A DNA stretch of 64,000 nucleotides from Enterobacter cloacae subsp. cloacae ATCC 13047 (GCF_000025565.1 NC_014121.1:5108216-5172215), one strand, 5' to 3'; positions 46,471 to 57,736 are shown, counted from the first letter of the stretch. Notes: generated by a model from the letters alone, not told the origin. Numbers and translations: made by a program.

Positions 46471-47322
46471 CTACAGCGCGAGTTTTTCGAGCGTTTCAAA
46501 CCCATAACGGCGCAAAACGGGTAAAAGTTGTTCAGTCTCGTTTGTTAGTGCCATACAAAACGCGATATTCGCATCGGCAGATTTGGCATCCGGCGCTTCA
46601 TGTTCCAGCAGCCAGGCAGTACGACGGGCAATAGCCGCACCGGAATCCACCAGACGCGTCCCCTCCGGCAGTACTTCTAACAATTCTTCCTGTAAGAGCG
46701 GGAAATGAGTGCAGCCCAGAACGACGGTATCCGGCGGTTCAGGCATACGCAGCCACGGGCGAAGAATACGACGCAGCTCCTCAAGTGGCACCGTCTTGCC
46801 ATGCAGCTTCGCTTCAGCCATCTCCACCAGCTCTGCCGAACCGAGCATCGCGATCTGACATTCATTGGCAAAACGATCGATCAATTCACGCGTATAAGGA
46901 CGCTTCACCGTGCCGCGCGTAGCCAGCAGACCCACAATACCATTCGCAGTCAGGCGCGCAGCAGGCTTTATTGCGGGAACCACGCCCACAACCGGGAACT
47001 GAAATTTTGCGCGCAAGGCTGGCAGCGATACCGTGCTTGCCGTATTACAGGCGATGACCGCCAGCGCCAGAGGATAACGCTGCTGTACCGCGGTGACGAT
47101 TTCAACGACACGCTCAACAATAAAGTCCTCGCTCTTCTCCCCATAAGGGAAAGCGACGTTATCGAAGGCGTAGATATAATGGAGATCCGGCAGGAGATGC
47201 CGAATCTCATCATAGACCGAAAGCCCACCGACGCCGGAATCAAATACCAGCACGGTGGGACGCGGATTAGAAGGTGTAGCTGCCAGACAAGGTGTATTCC
47301 CGTCCTGCAGTTTGGTAGCCAT
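46471..47322 (-). CDS. murI: Glutamate racemase
   Basis: Makes D-glutamate for peptidoglycan; cytosolic, PLP-independent. 283 aa. The two catalytic cysteines lie in [14 protein letters not shown] and LGCTHFPLL; the N-terminal [17 protein letters not shown] is typical. The enteric N-terminal extension ([17 protein letters not shown]), linked to control by UDP-MurNAc-Ala, is present. Its first 56 nt overlap the btuB end in another frame, as in E. coli. Immediately upstream of the rRNA promoters. Confidence 0.97.
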   Translation of the reverse strand: MATKLQDGNTPCLAATPSNPRPTVLVFDSGVGGLSVYDEIRHLLPDLHYIYAFDNVAFPYGEKSEDFIVERVVEIVTAVQQRYPLALAVIACNTASTVSLPALRAKFQFPVVGVVPAIKPAARLTANGIVGLLATRGTVKRPYTRELIDRFANECQIAMLGSAELVEMAEAKLHGKTVPLEELRRILRPWLRMPEPPDTVVLGCTHFPLLQEELLEVLPEGTRLVDSGAAIARRTAWLLEHEAPDAKSADANIAFCMALTNETEQLLPVLRRYGFETLEKLAL

Positions 47323-49120
47323 AAACTGTCTCGTAATCTTTATCGAACAGGTTGGCTATTTTACCACGAACTGTAAGGTGAGAGGTGACAGGATATGAAA
47401 CTGCGACATCCCACAGGCTTACCCCGCCCATTTTCACGCGTTCTGACGCATACGTGTCTGGATCGATTGCGACATCATAGCGGGTGCCGAGGTAACGGTA
47501 AGCGAGGTTCCAGTCGAGATCCCATACCTGCCAGTCAAGTTGATACTTAACCTGCTGCTTAGAACGGCGGGCCAGCACTTCATGAGTTTTGGCGTTACGC
47601 GGGTCAACATAATCATAGGAGATCTGGTGTCCAACCGGTCCAGTTTCGAACTGTGCCGTCGCTTCCACACCTTTAATACGCGCTTCGTCAACGTTGTAGT
47701 ACCGATACGTATGCGGATCGCTGCTGATCAGGTTATCAATATCATTACGATAACCGGTGATACGCCAGTTGACCGGTCCCGTCAGGCCTTCAAAGCCCCC
47801 TTCCCACTGTTTACTCTCCTCCGGTTTAAGGTCCGGATTGCCGTAAGAAGCGCTGTGGATCTGGCTCATCGTCGGTGCTTTAAAAGCGGTGCCGTAGGAG
47901 GCAATCACGCGATAGCCATCCACAAACTCCCACGCTGCGCTGGTTTGCCACGTGCCATGGTTGCCAAAGTTGGAGTTGTCGTCATTACGCGCCGCCGCTT
48001 CCAGCGTCACGCTGTTGAACTGCTGCATCGCAGACGCGAACACGCCGGTATTACGTTGCTCGTAACCTTTTTCCAGGTAACCGGTCCCGGCCTGCGTCTT
48101 CTGCTTTTGCCAGTCCAGGCCTGTACCGATATTGCCATGGCCAACTTCTATAGTGTTGAGCCATTGGGTGGTGTACTGCTTCACGTCATCCATGGTTGCG
48201 GAATCAGCGTAGCGCCCTTTCTTCGGATCATAGTTCTGATCTTTACTGCGGCCGTAACCCGCCACCAGCTGTGACTGGAAAATCCCCTGGCTGTAACGCA
48301 AACCGGTATCCCAGTTCTGGCTGTAAAGCTGACGAGTATCAGGTCGTCCATCCACCATAAAATTGGCGTCGTAATGATCGTAACCGTCATACGCGGTGCG
48401 GTTGTCATAACCAAAGCCACGGAAGAATCCGCTCACGCTGTCGGTAATTTGCTGTTCCACGGAGCCGTACAACGATTTACTCATAAAACCATCGCGGTCA
48501 GGCTGGCGCGGCGCATCCTGGGCAGCAATATCAAAGCCGCGGGTATAGGTGTAGTTACCCGCCATAGTGATTTTGGTTTTATTCAGCACCTGCTGGAAAG
48601 CGCCATCATAGGTCTGGTAGCCCTTAGAGCCGACGCCCGCTGAGATTTCCGCACCCGGCTTATCACGCCCGGTGATGATGTTAATCACGCCGCCAATCGC
48701 GTCGGAGCCATACAGCGCAGAACGCGGGCCACGGACGTATTCGATTCGCTGAATCAGCGAGGTTGGGATTTGGCTCAGATCGGGAACGTTGCTAATCCCG
48801 GCGCTGTTCAACGGTACACCGTCAATCAGGACCAGAACATGACGGGATTCAGTGCCGCGAATAAAGGTAGAAGAGGTGGCACCCAGGCCACCGCTTTGCG
48901 CGATATCTACGCCCGGCAGACGTGACATAATCTCCACAACGCTCTTTGCCTGCCAGCGCTCAATATCTTCACGCGTCACCACGGACGTCGGTGCCAGAAC
49001 TGTTTTTGCCGGTTGTTCAAAACGATTTGCTGTCACCACCAACGAGTCAGCGCTATCCTGCGCCCAGCCCGAAAATGCCGTAACGGACAACGCCGTTAAC
49101 AGCGATACTTTTTTAATCAT
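47267..49120 (-). CDS. btuB: TonB-dependent vitamin B12 outer-membrane receptor
   Basis: Outer-membrane cobalamin importer energised by TonB. From ATG 49120 ([20 protein letters not shown]) it is 617 aa, against 614 in E. coli. The signal peptide is about 1-20, then the TonB box DSLVVTA, the plug domain ([43 protein letters not shown]) and a 22-strand barrel ending [12 protein letters not shown]. An in-frame start five codons upstream is not used in the family. Translation is controlled by the upstream cobalamin riboswitch. Confidence 0.96.
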   Translation of the reverse strand: MIKKVSLLTALSVTAFSGWAQDSADSLVVTANRFEQPAKTVLAPTSVVTREDIERWQAKSVVEIMSRLPGVDIAQSGGLGATSSTFIRGTESRHVLVLIDGVPLNSAGISNVPDLSQIPTSLIQRIEYVRGPRSALYGSDAIGGVINIITGRDKPGAEISAGVGSKGYQTYDGAFQQVLNKTKITMAGNYTYTRGFDIAAQDAPRQPDRDGFMSKSLYGSVEQQITDSVSGFFRGFGYDNRTAYDGYDHYDANFMVDGRPDTRQLYSQNWDTGLRYSQGIFQSQLVAGYGRSKDQNYDPKKGRYADSATMDDVKQYTTQWLNTIEVGHGNIGTGLDWQKQKTQAGTGYLEKGYEQRNTGVFASAMQQFNSVTLEAAARNDDNSNFGNHGTWQTSAAWEFVDGYRVIASYGTAFKAPTMSQIHSASYGNPDLKPEESKQWEGGFEGLTGPVNWRITGYRNDIDNLISSDPHTYRYYNVDEARIKGVEATAQFETGPVGHQISYDYVDPRNAKTHEVLARRSKQQVKYQLDWQVWDLDWNLAYRYLGTRYDVAIDPDTYASERVKMGGVSLWDVAVSYPVTSHLTVRGKIANLFDKDYETVYGYQTAGREYTLSGSYTF

Positions 49121-49169
49121 TGTTAAAGCATCCACAATATAAGAAGGATGCCGCAGGCCTCATCTATAG

Positions 49170-49362
49170 CACGCGATGATGAAACCAAATGCGACGTGAT
49201 CCCGGCAGGTCTTCGGGCTGGGTGGCGTTTTGTGGATGAAGACTTCCCATTTTCACAGTGTCTGCAACTCTCATCCCGCCAGTCTTTACCGCTGCGCGTC
49301 AGCTCCAGATTTACACTGGATTCCCTTTTCACTCTCAGGAGACCGGAAACAGAATGCTACAA
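49170..49362 (-). promoter_or_regulatory. Cobalamin (AdoCbl) riboswitch of btuB
   Basis: The btuB leader contains the B12-box core CCGAAGACCTGCC (49204-49216) and, 5' of it, GGGAATCCAGTGTAAATCTG and GCTGACGCGCAGCGGTAA of the conserved aptamer core. The layout follows enteric btuB leaders, where AdoCbl binding masks the ribosome binding site. Boundaries are approximate. Confidence 0.85.
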
Positions 49363-49366
49363 TTAG

Positions 49367-49414
49367 ACACGTATAGATGTCCAGATAGCTATTAGCCATT
49401 AAATCTGGACATCC
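49367..49414. promoter_or_regulatory. Inverted repeat with tandem met-box-like units in the btuB-trmA interval
   Basis: GATGTCCAGAT (49376-49386) and ATCTGGACATC (49403-49413) form a perfect 11-bp inverted repeat with a 16-bp spacer. On the plus strand, in-register 8-mers ACACGTAT, AGATGTCC and AGATAGCT resemble tandem MetJ boxes (AGACGTCT). It lies at the btuB promoter end of the divergent interval. Regulator assignment is a guess. Confidence 0.45.
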
Positions 49415-49466
49415 ACTGCACAATCCCTACAATCCCCGCGTAATTCTTTATCACTCAGGACGCATC

Positions 49467-50567
49467 ATGACCCCCGAACACCTCCCGACAGAACAGTACG
49501 ACGCACAGCTGGCAGAGAAAGTTGTCCGCCTGCAAAGTATGATGACGCCTTTCAACGCGCCCGTTCCTGAGGTGTTCCGTTCCCCCGTCAGCCACTACCG
49601 TATGCGCGCCGAGTTCCGCATCTGGCACGATGGCGACGACCTGTATCACATCATTTTCGATCAGCAGACTAAATCCCGTATCCGGGTTAACAGCTTCCCG
49701 GCGGCGAGTGAGCTGATTAACCAGCTCATGACTCTGATGATTGACGGTGTGCGCAACAACCCGGTGCTGCGCCATAAGCTGTTCCAGATTGACTACCTGA
49801 CCACCCAAAGCAATCAGGCCATTGTCTCTCTGCTGTACCACAAGGCGCTTAACGACGAGTGGCGCGAGCAGGCAGAAGCGCTGCGCGATGCGCTGCGGGC
49901 GCAAAACATCAACGTTCACCTGATTGGCCGCGCGACAAAAACCAAAATCATGCTGGATCAGGATTACATCGATGAGCGCCTGTCGGTGGCAGGAAAAGAG
50001 ATGGTTTACCGTCAGGTAGAGAACAGCTTCACCCAACCTAACGCGGCGATGAACGTGCAAATGCTGGAGTGGGCGCTGAAAGCGACCGAAGGGTCAAAGG
50101 GCGATCTGCTTGAGCTGTACTGTGGGAATGGCAACTTCTCGCTGGCACTGGCGCGCAATTTCGAGCGCGTACTGGCAACGGAAATTGCCAAACCGTCCGT
50201 TGCGGCCGCGCAGTACAACATTGCCGCCAACCATATCGACAACGTGCAGATTATTCGTATGGCAGCAGAAGAGTTTACGCAGGCCATGAACGGCGTGCGC
50301 GAATTTAACCGTCTTGAGGGGATCGATCTGAAGGGCTATCAGTGCGAGACGATTTTTGTCGATCCGCCGCGCAGTGGCCTGGACAGCGAAACCGAGAAGA
50401 TGGTGCAGGCATACCCGCGTATTTTGTACATTTCCTGTAACCCGGAAACGCTGTGCAAAAACCTGGAAACATTAAGCCAGACGCACAAGGTTGAACGTCT
50501 GGCGCTGTTCGATCAGTTCCCGTATACGCACCATATGGAGTGCGGTGTTTTACTTACCGCACGGTGA
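49467..50567 (+). CDS. trmA: tRNA (uracil-5-)-methyltransferase (TrmA)
   Basis: SAM-dependent enzyme making m5U54 in the T loop of all tRNAs, also m5U in tmRNA. The 366 aa length equals E. coli. Motifs: [15 protein letters not shown] (SAM site), [12 protein letters not shown] and [17 protein letters not shown] with the nucleophilic Cys (near residue 324). Start [19 protein letters not shown] follows a good Shine-Dalgarno (CAGGA). It is convergent with yijD. Confidence 0.97.
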   Translation: MTPEHLPTEQYDAQLAEKVVRLQSMMTPFNAPVPEVFRSPVSHYRMRAEFRIWHDGDDLYHIIFDQQTKSRIRVNSFPAASELINQLMTLMIDGVRNNPVLRHKLFQIDYLTTQSNQAIVSLLYHKALNDEWREQAEALRDALRAQNINVHLIGRATKTKIMLDQDYIDERLSVAGKEMVYRQVENSFTQPNAAMNVQMLEWALKATEGSKGDLLELYCGNGNFSLALARNFERVLATEIAKPSVAAAQYNIAANHIDNVQIIRMAAEEFTQAMNGVREFNRLEGIDLKGYQCETIFVDPPRSGLDSETEKMVQAYPRILYISCNPETLCKNLETLSQTHKVERLALFDQFPYTHHMECGVLLTAR

Positions 50568-50570
50568 TCT

Positions 50571-50637
50571 GTAGGCCGGATAAGCGTAGCGCCATCCGGC
50601 GTTTTTGGCAGGTGGCGCTTCGCTTACCTGCCCTACA
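50571..50637. repeat. Paired REP element between trmA and yijD
   Basis: Two palindromes: GTAGGCCGGATAAGCG / CGCCATCCGGC and GCAGGTGGCGCTTCGCTTACCTGC. The second varies in stem bases but keeps complementarity, which suggests selection on structure. Between convergent genes. Confidence 0.8.
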
Positions 50638-50646
50638 AATAATTCC

Positions 50647-51006
50647 TTACTCTGGCAACTGGCTCTTGCGGCTGCGCATGCGAGAGCCAATCCAGAACAC
50701 CAGCGCCACAGACAGAACAGCAGGGAAGAAGTTAGAGCCGATATCCGGGTACTCTGCGCGCACCACCGTGCTGTACAGCAACACACCCAGAATAAAGCAG
50801 GCAGCGGCCAGACCCGGTAACCCCACCGGCATGGTGCGGTTCAGATAACGCTGGTGCAGGCAGTAAACCGTCAGCACCAGGGCGATAAGCGGGAAAATCG
50901 AGAAAGGTACGATGGAGCTAAAAATAGCGGCAAACGTACCATTAATGGATAAGCCAGCGATCAATGCCAGCAACAGCGTCCCTTTATCCTGACCTGACTG
51001 TTTCAT
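50647..51006 (-). CDS. yijD: YijD, small inner-membrane protein of the fabR operon
   Basis: A 119 aa protein of the DUF1422 family with four hydrophobic segments (about residues 10-30, 34-50, 64-82 and 91-108) and a basic C-terminus ([10 protein letters not shown]). It starts 9 nt after fabR and is surely cotranscribed. Function unknown; a link to membrane lipid control is only suggested by the operon. Confidence 0.92.
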   Translation of the reverse strand: MKQSGQDKGTLLLALIAGLSINGTFAAIFSSIVPFSIFPLIALVLTVYCLHQRYLNRTMPVGLPGLAAACFILGVLLYSTVVRAEYPDIGSNFFPAVLSVALVFWIGSRMRSRKSQLPE

Positions 51007-51015
51007 TACTCACCT

Positions 51016-51651
51016 TCACTCTTCGGTTTGATGTGCCAGTTTCTCTTGTTCACGGCGATACCAGTAGTACGCTCCTTTGGAAATCATCCTGAGCTGCAAT
51101 ACCAGTCGCTCTTCGAGTTGCTTACGTTGTTCAATGCTGACATCCAGCGCTTCGGCACCTGCACTGAAAACAATCGTCACCATCGCTTCAGCCTGTGCTT
51201 CGGTGAACGCACGCGGCATATGGTTTTCGAGTTCAAGATAGTCGGCAAGTTCCGCAATGAAATGCTGAATTTCACGCGCGACAGCGGCACGAAATGCGGC
51301 TGACGTTCCTGAACGCTCGCGCAGCAACAGGCGAAACGCGTTGGGGTTATTGCCGATAAATTCCATAAAGGTCGACACGGAGGTACGGATAACGCTACCG
51401 CCTTTCGCGATACGCTGCCGCGCCTGGCGCATCAGCTGGCGCAGCATGAGCCCACTCTCGTCGACCATGGTCAGACCCAGTTCATCCACATCACGGAAAT
51501 GGCGATAGAAGGACGTTGGCGCAATCCCGGCCTCGCGTGCGACTTCACGCAGGCTCAAACTGGCAAAACTCCGCTCAGCACTCAGTTGACTGAATGCAGC
51601 TTCCACCAGCGAACGCCGGGTTTTCTCTTTTTGTTGTGCTCTTACGCCCAT
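51016..51651 (-). CDS. fabR: FabR, TetR-family repressor of unsaturated fatty acid synthesis
   Basis: Represses fabA and fabB in response to the ratio of unsaturated to saturated acyl thioesters. From ATG 51651 ([20 protein letters not shown]) it is 211 aa; GTG at 51654 is also possible. The frame stays open 42 codons upstream without family match. TetR HTH at about residues 8-55 ([24 protein letters not shown]) and a helical ligand domain. The C-terminal tail differs from E. coli, as I recall it. Operon with yijD, divergent from sthA. Confidence 0.95.
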   Translation of the reverse strand: MGVRAQQKEKTRRSLVEAAFSQLSAERSFASLSLREVAREAGIAPTSFYRHFRDVDELGLTMVDESGLMLRQLMRQARQRIAKGGSVIRTSVSTFMEFIGNNPNAFRLLLRERSGTSAAFRAAVAREIQHFIAELADYLELENHMPRAFTEAQAEAMVTIVFSAGAEALDVSIEQRKQLEERLVLQLRMISKGAYYWYRREQEKLAHQTEE

Positions 51652-51850
51652 CACAATAGTTGAATCCTTCCAAAGGTCTGATGGCACTATACCAGAGAAT
51701 AAAATTAATCTGTTTACCTGGCTTTGTGAATGATTGTTTACGCGCGCTTTGTGCTCCACTGCCGGAAAAAAGCACAACGATAATTGGGTTACCCTGGCAA
51801 TGATGTTATGATTCTGTTGCTTTTATGTATAAGAACAGGTAAGCCTTGCC

Positions 51851-53251
51851 ATGCCACATTCCTACGATTACGACGCAATAGTTATTGGTTCCGGCCCCGG
51901 CGGCGAAGGCGCTGCTATGGGTCTGGTAAAACAGGGAGCCAGAGTAGCGGTCATTGAGCGCTACCATAATGTTGGCGGCGGTTGCACCCACTGGGGCACC
52001 ATCCCTTCCAAAGCCCTCCGCCACGCCGTTAGCCGCATTATTGAATTTAACCAGAACCCTCTTTACAGCGACCACTCCCGACTTCTTCGTTCCTCTTTTG
52101 CCGATATCCTGAATCACGCAGATACCGTTATTAACCAGCAGACACGCATGCGTCAGGGTTTTTACGAGCGTAACCATTGCGAAATTCTTCAGGGTAACGC
52201 GCATTTTGTGGATGAACATACGCTGGCGCTGGAGTGTCACGACGGTTCGGTTGAAACCCTCACCGCTGAAAAATTTGTTATCGCCTGTGGTTCCCGCCCG
52301 TATCATCCGGCAGACGTGGATTTCTCACACCCACGCATTTACGACAGCGATTCCATCCTCAGCCTGCACCATGAACCACGCCATGTGATTATCTATGGCG
52401 CGGGGGTGATCGGGTGTGAATATGCGTCTATCTTCCGCGGAATGGATGTCAAAGTTGATCTGATTAACACGCGCGACCGCCTGCTGGCTTTCCTGGATCA
52501 GGAGATGTCAGACTCGCTCTCCTACCACTTCTGGAACAGCGGTGTGGTGATTCGCCACAACGAAGAGTACGAGAAGATCGAAGGCTGCGACGACGGCGTG
52601 ATCATGCATCTGAAGTCCGGCAAAAAGCTGAAAGCCGACTGCCTGCTGTATGCTAACGGCCGTACCGGTAACACCGATTCACTGGCGCTGGAAAACATCG
52701 GTCTGGAGACGGACAGCCGTGGTCAGTTGAAGGTTAACAGCATGTACCAGACTGCCCTGCCGCACGTTTACGCGGTCGGTGACGTGATTGGTTACCCGAG
52801 CCTCGCTTCCGCGGCCTATGACCAGGGGCGCATTGCGGCGCAGGCGCTGGTAAAAGGCGAAGCGACGGCGCATCTGATCGAAGACATTCCAACGGGGATT
52901 TACACCATTCCGGAAATCAGCTCCGTGGGGAAAACCGAGCAGCAGCTGACCTCCATGAAGGTGCCTTACGAGGTGGGTCGCGCCCAGTTTAAACATCTGG
53001 CACGGGCACAAATTGTTGGCATGAGCGTGGGAACGCTGAAGATCCTGTTCCATCGTGAGACGAAAGAGATCCTCGGTATTCACTGCTTTGGTGAACGCGC
53101 GGCGGAAATCATTCATATCGGCCAGGCGATAATGGAGCAAAAAGGTGGCGGTAACACCATTGAGTACTTCGTTAACACCACCTTTAACTACCCGACCATG
53201 GCGGAAGCCTATCGGGTTGCCGCGCTGAACGGTTTAAACCGCCTGTTTTAA
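51851..53251 (+). CDS. sthA: Soluble pyridine nucleotide transhydrogenase
   Basis: FAD enzyme transferring hydride between NADPH and NAD+, thought to drain excess NADPH. The 466 aa length matches. FAD site [19 protein letters not shown] (about residues 11-29); [17 protein letters not shown], where the usual second redox Cys of this flavoprotein family is Thr, the mark of SthA; NAD site [15 protein letters not shown]; second FAD motif VYAVGDVIG. Its last 18 nt overlap the convergent oxyR end. Confidence 0.97.
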   Translation: MPHSYDYDAIVIGSGPGGEGAAMGLVKQGARVAVIERYHNVGGGCTHWGTIPSKALRHAVSRIIEFNQNPLYSDHSRLLRSSFADILNHADTVINQQTRMRQGFYERNHCEILQGNAHFVDEHTLALECHDGSVETLTAEKFVIACGSRPYHPADVDFSHPRIYDSDSILSLHHEPRHVIIYGAGVIGCEYASIFRGMDVKVDLINTRDRLLAFLDQEMSDSLSYHFWNSGVVIRHNEEYEKIEGCDDGVIMHLKSGKKLKADCLLYANGRTGNTDSLALENIGLETDSRGQLKVNSMYQTALPHVYAVGDVIGYPSLASAAYDQGRIAAQALVKGEATAHLIEDIPTGIYTIPEISSVGKTEQQLTSMKVPYEVGRAQFKHLARAQIVGMSVGTLKILFHRETKEILGIHCFGERAAEIIHIGQAIMEQKGGGNTIEYFVNTTFNYPTMAEAYRVAALNGLNRLF

Positions 53252-54151
53252 CGCGTTGTCAAAATGGCCATCCATCGCACCACGGATGGCCTCTGCCAGC
53301 TGCTCATAGCGGCTGCGCAGCGGTGACCCCGGACGATAAACCAGACCTATAGTACGACGTGGCTCTGGTTTAATGCACGGCAGGTAAACCACACCGTCAC
53401 GTTTACGCTCGCGCGGCACGGCCAGCGCAGGCAGCAACGTAATACCACTTCCCGCCGCCACCATATTACGCAGCGTTTCCAGGCTGGTTGCGCGGAAATG
53501 GGTATCTTCATCCGCTCCCGCTTCAAAACAGAAGCCCATGGCCTGATCGCGCAGGCAGTGACCGTCTTCCAGCATCAGCAGCTTTTCACCGGCCAGATCG
53601 GCCATCGGCACGCGATCGCGGTTCGCCCACGAGTGATCTTCGTAGATCGCCAGCATCATCGGCTCGTCAAACAACGGCACTTCGATAAAGGCTTCGCTCT
53701 CTTTTACCAGCGCCAGAATGGCGCAGTCGAGCTTGCCGCTATCTAACTGTGCCAGCAGCTGATGGGTTTGCGCTTCATGCAGATACATTTCGAGTTTCGG
53801 GAACGTCTGGTGCAGCATCGGAATGATGTGCGGCAGAAGGTACGGACCAACGGTTGGGATCAGGCCAATATGCAGCGGGCCGGACATGGTCTCCCCTTGC
53901 TGACTTGCCATTTCCTTGAGCACTTTGACCTCGCGCAGCACGGTGCGCGCCTGATCCACCAGCAGCAAACCCGCCTGAGTGAACAGCACTTTACGACTGG
54001 TGCGCTCCAGCAGCATCACGCCCAGCTCATCTTCCAGCTTGCGGATCTGACCGCTCAGCGTAGGCTGGCTGACGTGGCAGGAATCTGCCGCACGGCGAAA
54101 GTGGCGATGCTCGGCTAACGCTACCAGGTATTCAAGATCACGAATATTCAT
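53234..54151 (-). CDS. oxyR: Peroxide-sensing LysR-type regulator OxyR
   Basis: Activates katG, ahpCF, oxyS and other peroxide defences on disulfide formation; represses itself. The 305 aa length equals E. coli. The HTH is at about residues 18-38 ([19 protein letters not shown]). The sensing pair is in [19 protein letters not shown] (equivalent to Cys199 and Cys208). ATG 54151 follows GGAGGATGAATA. Divergent from oxyS. Confidence 0.98.
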   Translation of the reverse strand: MNIRDLEYLVALAEHRHFRRAADSCHVSQPTLSGQIRKLEDELGVMLLERTSRKVLFTQAGLLLVDQARTVLREVKVLKEMASQQGETMSGPLHIGLIPTVGPYLLPHIIPMLHQTFPKLEMYLHEAQTHQLLAQLDSGKLDCAILALVKESEAFIEVPLFDEPMMLAIYEDHSWANRDRVPMADLAGEKLLMLEDGHCLRDQAMGFCFEAGADEDTHFRATSLETLRNMVAAGSGITLLPALAVPRERKRDGVVYLPCIKPEPRRTIGLVYRPGSPLRSRYEQLAEAIRGAMDGHFDNALKQAV

Positions 54152-54184
54152 TATTCATCCTCCGTCGCCACGATAGTTCATGGC

Positions 54185-54219
54185 GATAGATAGCATAGCA
54201 ACGAACGATTATCCCTATC
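54185..54219. promoter_or_regulatory. OxyR operator in the oxyR-oxyS interval
   Basis: GATAGATAGCATAGC and GATTATCCCTATC carry the spaced ATAG/CTAT elements of the OxyR motif. The whole interval closely follows the E. coli oxyR-oxyS promoter as I recall it. Binding would repress oxyR and, when oxidised, activate oxyS. Confidence 0.7.
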
Positions 54220-54247
54220 AAGCATTCTGTTGAATAATACACCACAT

Positions 54248-54360
54248 AGACGAGGCGGCACGTGTTTGACCCTTGACGTCCCCGCACCGTCAGCGAGTTT
54301 CTCTCAAAACTCGAACAACTAAAGCCAACGTGAACTTTTGCGGACCCCGTGGTCCGCTTT
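54248..54360 (+). ncRNA. oxyS: OxyS small RNA
   Basis: Peroxide-induced Hfq-binding sRNA, divergent from oxyR. The segment AACTAAAGCCAACGTGAACT, followed by TTTGCGG, is almost the same as E. coli OxyS, and GAGTTTCTC-AACTCGAA forms the middle hairpin. The 3' terminator is GCGGACC-CCGT-GGTCCGC with a run of T. The 5' end (near GAGGCGGCACGTG) is placed by alignment. The terminator loop differs from E. coli. Confidence 0.88.
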
Positions 54361-54428
54361 TTTTTGCGTAAAAAAGCCCGGGGGTAAAAGCAAAATGGCA
54401 ACCGAAGTTGCCATTTTTAGGGTTTGCT

Positions 54429-54462
54429 CCCTCTCCCTGTGGGAGAGGGCCGGGGTGAGGGC
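54429..54462. repeat. CCCTCTCCC-type intergenic hairpin repeat, copy 1
   Basis: CCCTCTCCC-TGT-GGGAGAGGG followed by a conserved tail with GGGTGAGGGCA. It lies just past the argH stop, between oxyS and argH, and could end both transcripts. A second copy is at 58971-59005. Confidence 0.85.
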
Positions 54463-54477
54463 ACCAGCCCGCACAAA

Positions 54478-55851
54478 TCAAACCAACCGGTTTTTCGCGT
54501 CCGCAATCGCCTGCGCCACCTGCTTCGGCGACACACCGCCTTTCGCCGCACGCTTATCCAGGCATGACTGCAACGACAGAATCGGGTACACATCCTCCCC
54601 GATAACCGCACTGAATTTCTGCAGGTCGGCAAGCGCCAGCTCTTCCAGCGGTTTCCCCTGACGAATCGCTTCCACTACCGCTTCGCCCACAATGTGGTGC
54701 GCTTCACGGAACGGTACGCCTTTCGCCACCAGGTAATCCGCCAGTTCGGTCGCGTTTGCATAACCCTGCTGCGCCGCTTCCTGGCAACGAGAACGTTTCA
54801 CCTGAATGCCGTCCAGCACCAGCGCGCCCATATGCAGGCAGTCCAGCCAGGTGTCGAGCGCGTCGAACAGCCCTTCTTTGTCTTCCTGCATATCTTTGTT
54901 GTACGCCAGCGGCAGCCCTTTCAGGGTCATCATCATGCCGGTCAGTGCGCCCTGTACGCGGCCACACTTCCCGCGGATCAGCTCCAGCGCATCCGGGTTT
55001 TTCTTCTGCGGCATCAGGGAAGAGCCGGACGTCACACGGTCAGACAACTCCACAAATCCGGCTTCGCCAGAGTTAAAGAAGATCAGGTCTTCGGCAAAGC
55101 GTGACAGGTGGACCATTCCGATAGAAGCATTCGACAGCAGTTCCAGCACGTGGTCACGGTCAGAGACGCTGTCCAGACTGTTACGGGTGGCAGACGCAAA
55201 GCCCAGCCAGCCTGCCAGCTGCTCGCGGTCAATTTCATATGCCGTACCCGCCAGCGCACCGCTGCCCAGCGGGCTGACGTCCAGGCGCTTCAGGGTATCC
55301 TGCAGGCGGCTTTCGTCACGCGCCAGCATCTCGACATAGGCCAGACACCAGTGCGCAAAGGTCACCGGCTGCGCGCGCTGCAAATGGGTATAACCCGGCA
55401 TCACCGCGTCCTGGTTGTTCTGTGCCGTTTCCACCAGCGCGCTCCGCAGCTGACGGTTAGCCGCCAGCAGCTCCGCGACGGTATCTTTACACCACAGCTT
55501 CAGATCGGTAGCGACCTGGTCGTTACGGCTACGGCCGGTGTGTAGCTTTTTACCCAGCTGGCCAACTTTGTCGATCAGTTTGCCTTCTACCCAGCTGTGA
55601 ATATCTTCGGCATCGCTTTGCAGAATTTGCTGCGGATCCAGACGCACTTCTTCCAGCAGATTATTGAGCGCCTCTTCCAGCTGCTGCTGCTCCTCTGCGG
55701 TCAGCACGCCCACCGTCACCAGCGCTTTGGACCAGGCCACAGAGCCGACGATATCCTGTTCGGCCAGGCGGTAGTCGAAGCGCAAAGAGTCGTTGAACTG
55801 TTTGAACCGTTGATCCGCTGCCTGTGTAAAACGCCCACCCCAAAGTGCCAT
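54478..55851 (-). CDS. argH: Argininosuccinate lyase
   Basis: Last step of arginine synthesis, splitting argininosuccinate to arginine and fumarate. The 457 aa length equals E. coli. Fumarase/aspartase superfamily: [16 protein letters not shown] at the N-terminus, [32 protein letters not shown] and the signature [12 protein letters not shown] with the catalytic Ser loop. Third gene of argCBH, 74 nt after argB across a REP element. Confidence 0.98.
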   Translation of the reverse strand: MALWGGRFTQAADQRFKQFNDSLRFDYRLAEQDIVGSVAWSKALVTVGVLTAEEQQQLEEALNNLLEEVRLDPQQILQSDAEDIHSWVEGKLIDKVGQLGKKLHTGRSRNDQVATDLKLWCKDTVAELLAANRQLRSALVETAQNNQDAVMPGYTHLQRAQPVTFAHWCLAYVEMLARDESRLQDTLKRLDVSPLGSGALAGTAYEIDREQLAGWLGFASATRNSLDSVSDRDHVLELLSNASIGMVHLSRFAEDLIFFNSGEAGFVELSDRVTSGSSLMPQKKNPDALELIRGKCGRVQGALTGMMMTLKGLPLAYNKDMQEDKEGLFDALDTWLDCLHMGALVLDGIQVKRSRCQEAAQQGYANATELADYLVAKGVPFREAHHIVGEAVVEAIRQGKPLEELALADLQKFSAVIGEDVYPILSLQSCLDKRAAKGGVSPKQVAQAIADAKNRLV

Positions 55852-55878
55852 AACATCGTTCCTTTATTCGTTAGTTCC

Positions 55879-55910
55879 GCCGGGTGGCGCTGCGCTTACC
55901 CGGCCTACGG
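55879..55910. repeat. REP-like palindrome inside the argCBH operon (argB-argH gap)
   Basis: GCCGGGTGGCG-CTG-CGCTTACCCGGC hairpin within the 74-nt argB-argH spacer. In this place it could protect upstream argCB mRNA from 3' exonucleases. Confidence 0.78.
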
Positions 55911-55925
55911 TCATTCATTAATAAC

Positions 55926-56702
55926 TTACGCTAAAATACGCGTGCCAATTGGCGTGCCGTTAAACAGCGCCGGAAGCTGCTCCGCGTGACGCCAGGAGGC
56001 GATATCCACCGGTCGACCGAGCGTACGGGCGGCATCCAGCGCGGCATTCACTTTGACGATCATCCCGTCGGTAATAATGCCCTGGGCGATCAGCTGTTCG
56101 GCTTTTGCCGCGGTCATTTCCGCAATGCGCTGGCCTTTGCCGTCCAGAATACCGCTCACATCGGAGAGCAGGATCAGGTCCGCGCCCAGCGTTGCCGCCA
56201 GTGCCGTCGCCGCCTGGTCCGCATTCACGTTCATCAGCTCACCCTCTTCGGTCACCCCGATAGAGCTCACCACCGGCAGGAAACCGCCTTCCAGCAGCGT
56301 GTTAATCAGCTTAGGCGAACCTGGCTGCGCCAGTCCAACGTGGCCGAGTTCTTCATCGAGCTGGGTCACTTTTACGCTGTCACCGTCGCCCAGATAGAGG
56401 CCAACGGAGGCAATGTGGTGTTTCTTCGCCCAGGACAACAGAGTCTTATTCGCCGTACCTGCCAGCGCACCGGTGATGATGTCAATCTGGTCGGCAGGCG
56501 TCACGCGCAGGCCGTTTTTCTTTTTCACCGGCAGGTTGAGCCCTTTCATCAGCTCATCCACTACGCAGCCGCCGCCGTGCACAATCACCAGCGGACGCTG
56601 GTGTGATTCGCGATAGTTAACCAGCGCGGTAAACAGACGCTCCAGCGCTTCTTCGCTGTCCAGCAGTACACCACCGAGTTTGATAATTAATGGGTTCATC
56701 AT
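55926..56702 (-). CDS. argB: Acetylglutamate kinase
   Basis: Phosphorylates N-acetylglutamate, second step of the acetylated arginine route. From ATG 56702 ([20 protein letters not shown]) it is 258 aa, the E. coli length; GTG 56705 would add one residue. Amino acid kinase motifs: IKLGG near the N-terminus, [14 protein letters not shown] and [25 protein letters not shown]. It starts 6 nt after argC. Confidence 0.97.
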   Translation of the reverse strand: MMNPLIIKLGGVLLDSEEALERLFTALVNYRESHQRPLVIVHGGGCVVDELMKGLNLPVKKKNGLRVTPADQIDIITGALAGTANKTLLSWAKKHHIASVGLYLGDGDSVKVTQLDEELGHVGLAQPGSPKLINTLLEGGFLPVVSSIGVTEEGELMNVNADQAATALAATLGADLILLSDVSGILDGKGQRIAEMTAAKAEQLIAQGIITDGMIVKVNAALDAARTLGRPVDIASWRHAEQLPALFNGTPIGTRILA

Positions 56703-56708
56703 CACACC

Positions 56709-57713
56709 TTAAATAAGAGCCTGCGTTTCCGGGAAACCGAAACGAATATTTGCACACTGCATTGCCTGAGCGGCAGCGCCTTTGAGTAAGTTATCTTCTG
56801 CTGCCACCACGATCAGATGCTCGCCCTGCACGGCATAGCCGATGTCGCAGAACGGCAGGCCAACCACGTTTTTCAGCGCGGGCACGCCTTTGTCGTAGAG
56901 ACGCACCAACGGTTTATCCGCATACGCCTGAGTAAAGGCCTCGCTCACCTGGTCTTTGGTCACGCCCGGTTTCAGGCGGCAGGTAATGGTTTCGAGGATC
57001 CCACGCGGGAAGCTGCCCAGGTGCGGTGTAAAGATGACATTGGCCCCCAGATGGGTGGTGATTTCCGGATGATGGCGGTGATTAAACACGCCATACGGCT
57101 GCAGGCTGACTTCACAGAAGCTGTTAGAAATAGCAGCCTTGCGTCCGGCACCGCTGACACCACTGGTGGCGTTGATCACCGGCCACTGGTTCAGATCCAG
57201 CAGGCCTGCGTCGATCAGCGGCTTCAGAGAAAGCTGTGCGGCCGTCGGGTAGCAGCCCGGCACGGCAATCAGATCCGCTTCTTTCAGCTTGTCTGCGCTC
57301 CACTCCGCCAGCCCATACACGGCTTTTGCAAGCAGGTCCGGGTGCTGATGGGTAAAGCCATAATATTTTTCATAGAACGCGCCGTCGTTAACACGGAACG
57401 CGCCGGAGAGGTCGAACACCACGCAACCGGCCGCCAGGAATTGCGGCGCCAGGTCGTGACTGACCTCGTGCGCGGTGGCCAAAAACACCACGTCGACGCC
57501 GTCAGTGAACTCGCTGATGTCAGACATTGGCTGCAGTGGCAAATCGACAATGCCCAAAAGCCACGGATGCAAATCGGAAATTAACTTTCCTGCATCATTG
57601 CTTTGCGCTGACACGGTCAAAGCGGTTATGGTCATATGTGGATGGCGATTCACGTAGCTTACAAGCTCTGCGCCCGCATAACCGCTAGCGCCTACAATCA
57701 GCGTATTCAACAT
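56709..57713 (-). CDS. argC: N-acetyl-gamma-glutamyl-phosphate reductase
   Basis: NADPH-dependent third step of arginine synthesis. The 334 aa length equals E. coli. Rossmann motif [18 protein letters not shown] near residues 8-25 and the catalytic Cys in [17 protein letters not shown]. First gene of argCBH, divergent from argE, with ARG boxes between. Confidence 0.98.
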   Translation of the reverse strand: MLNTLIVGASGYAGAELVSYVNRHPHMTITALTVSAQSNDAGKLISDLHPWLLGIVDLPLQPMSDISEFTDGVDVVFLATAHEVSHDLAPQFLAAGCVVFDLSGAFRVNDGAFYEKYYGFTHQHPDLLAKAVYGLAEWSADKLKEADLIAVPGCYPTAAQLSLKPLIDAGLLDLNQWPVINATSGVSGAGRKAAISNSFCEVSLQPYGVFNHRHHPEITTHLGANVIFTPHLGSFPRGILETITCRLKPGVTKDQVSEAFTQAYADKPLVRLYDKGVPALKNVVGLPFCDIGYAVQGEHLIVVAAEDNLLKGAAAQAMQCANIRFGFPETQALI

Positions 57714-57736
57714 CGGGTTCCTTTATGCTCAACGTT

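Noticed and set aside
51652..51777. A 42-residue N-terminal extension of FabR
   Set aside because: It does not resemble the family and runs through the promoter region shared with sthA.
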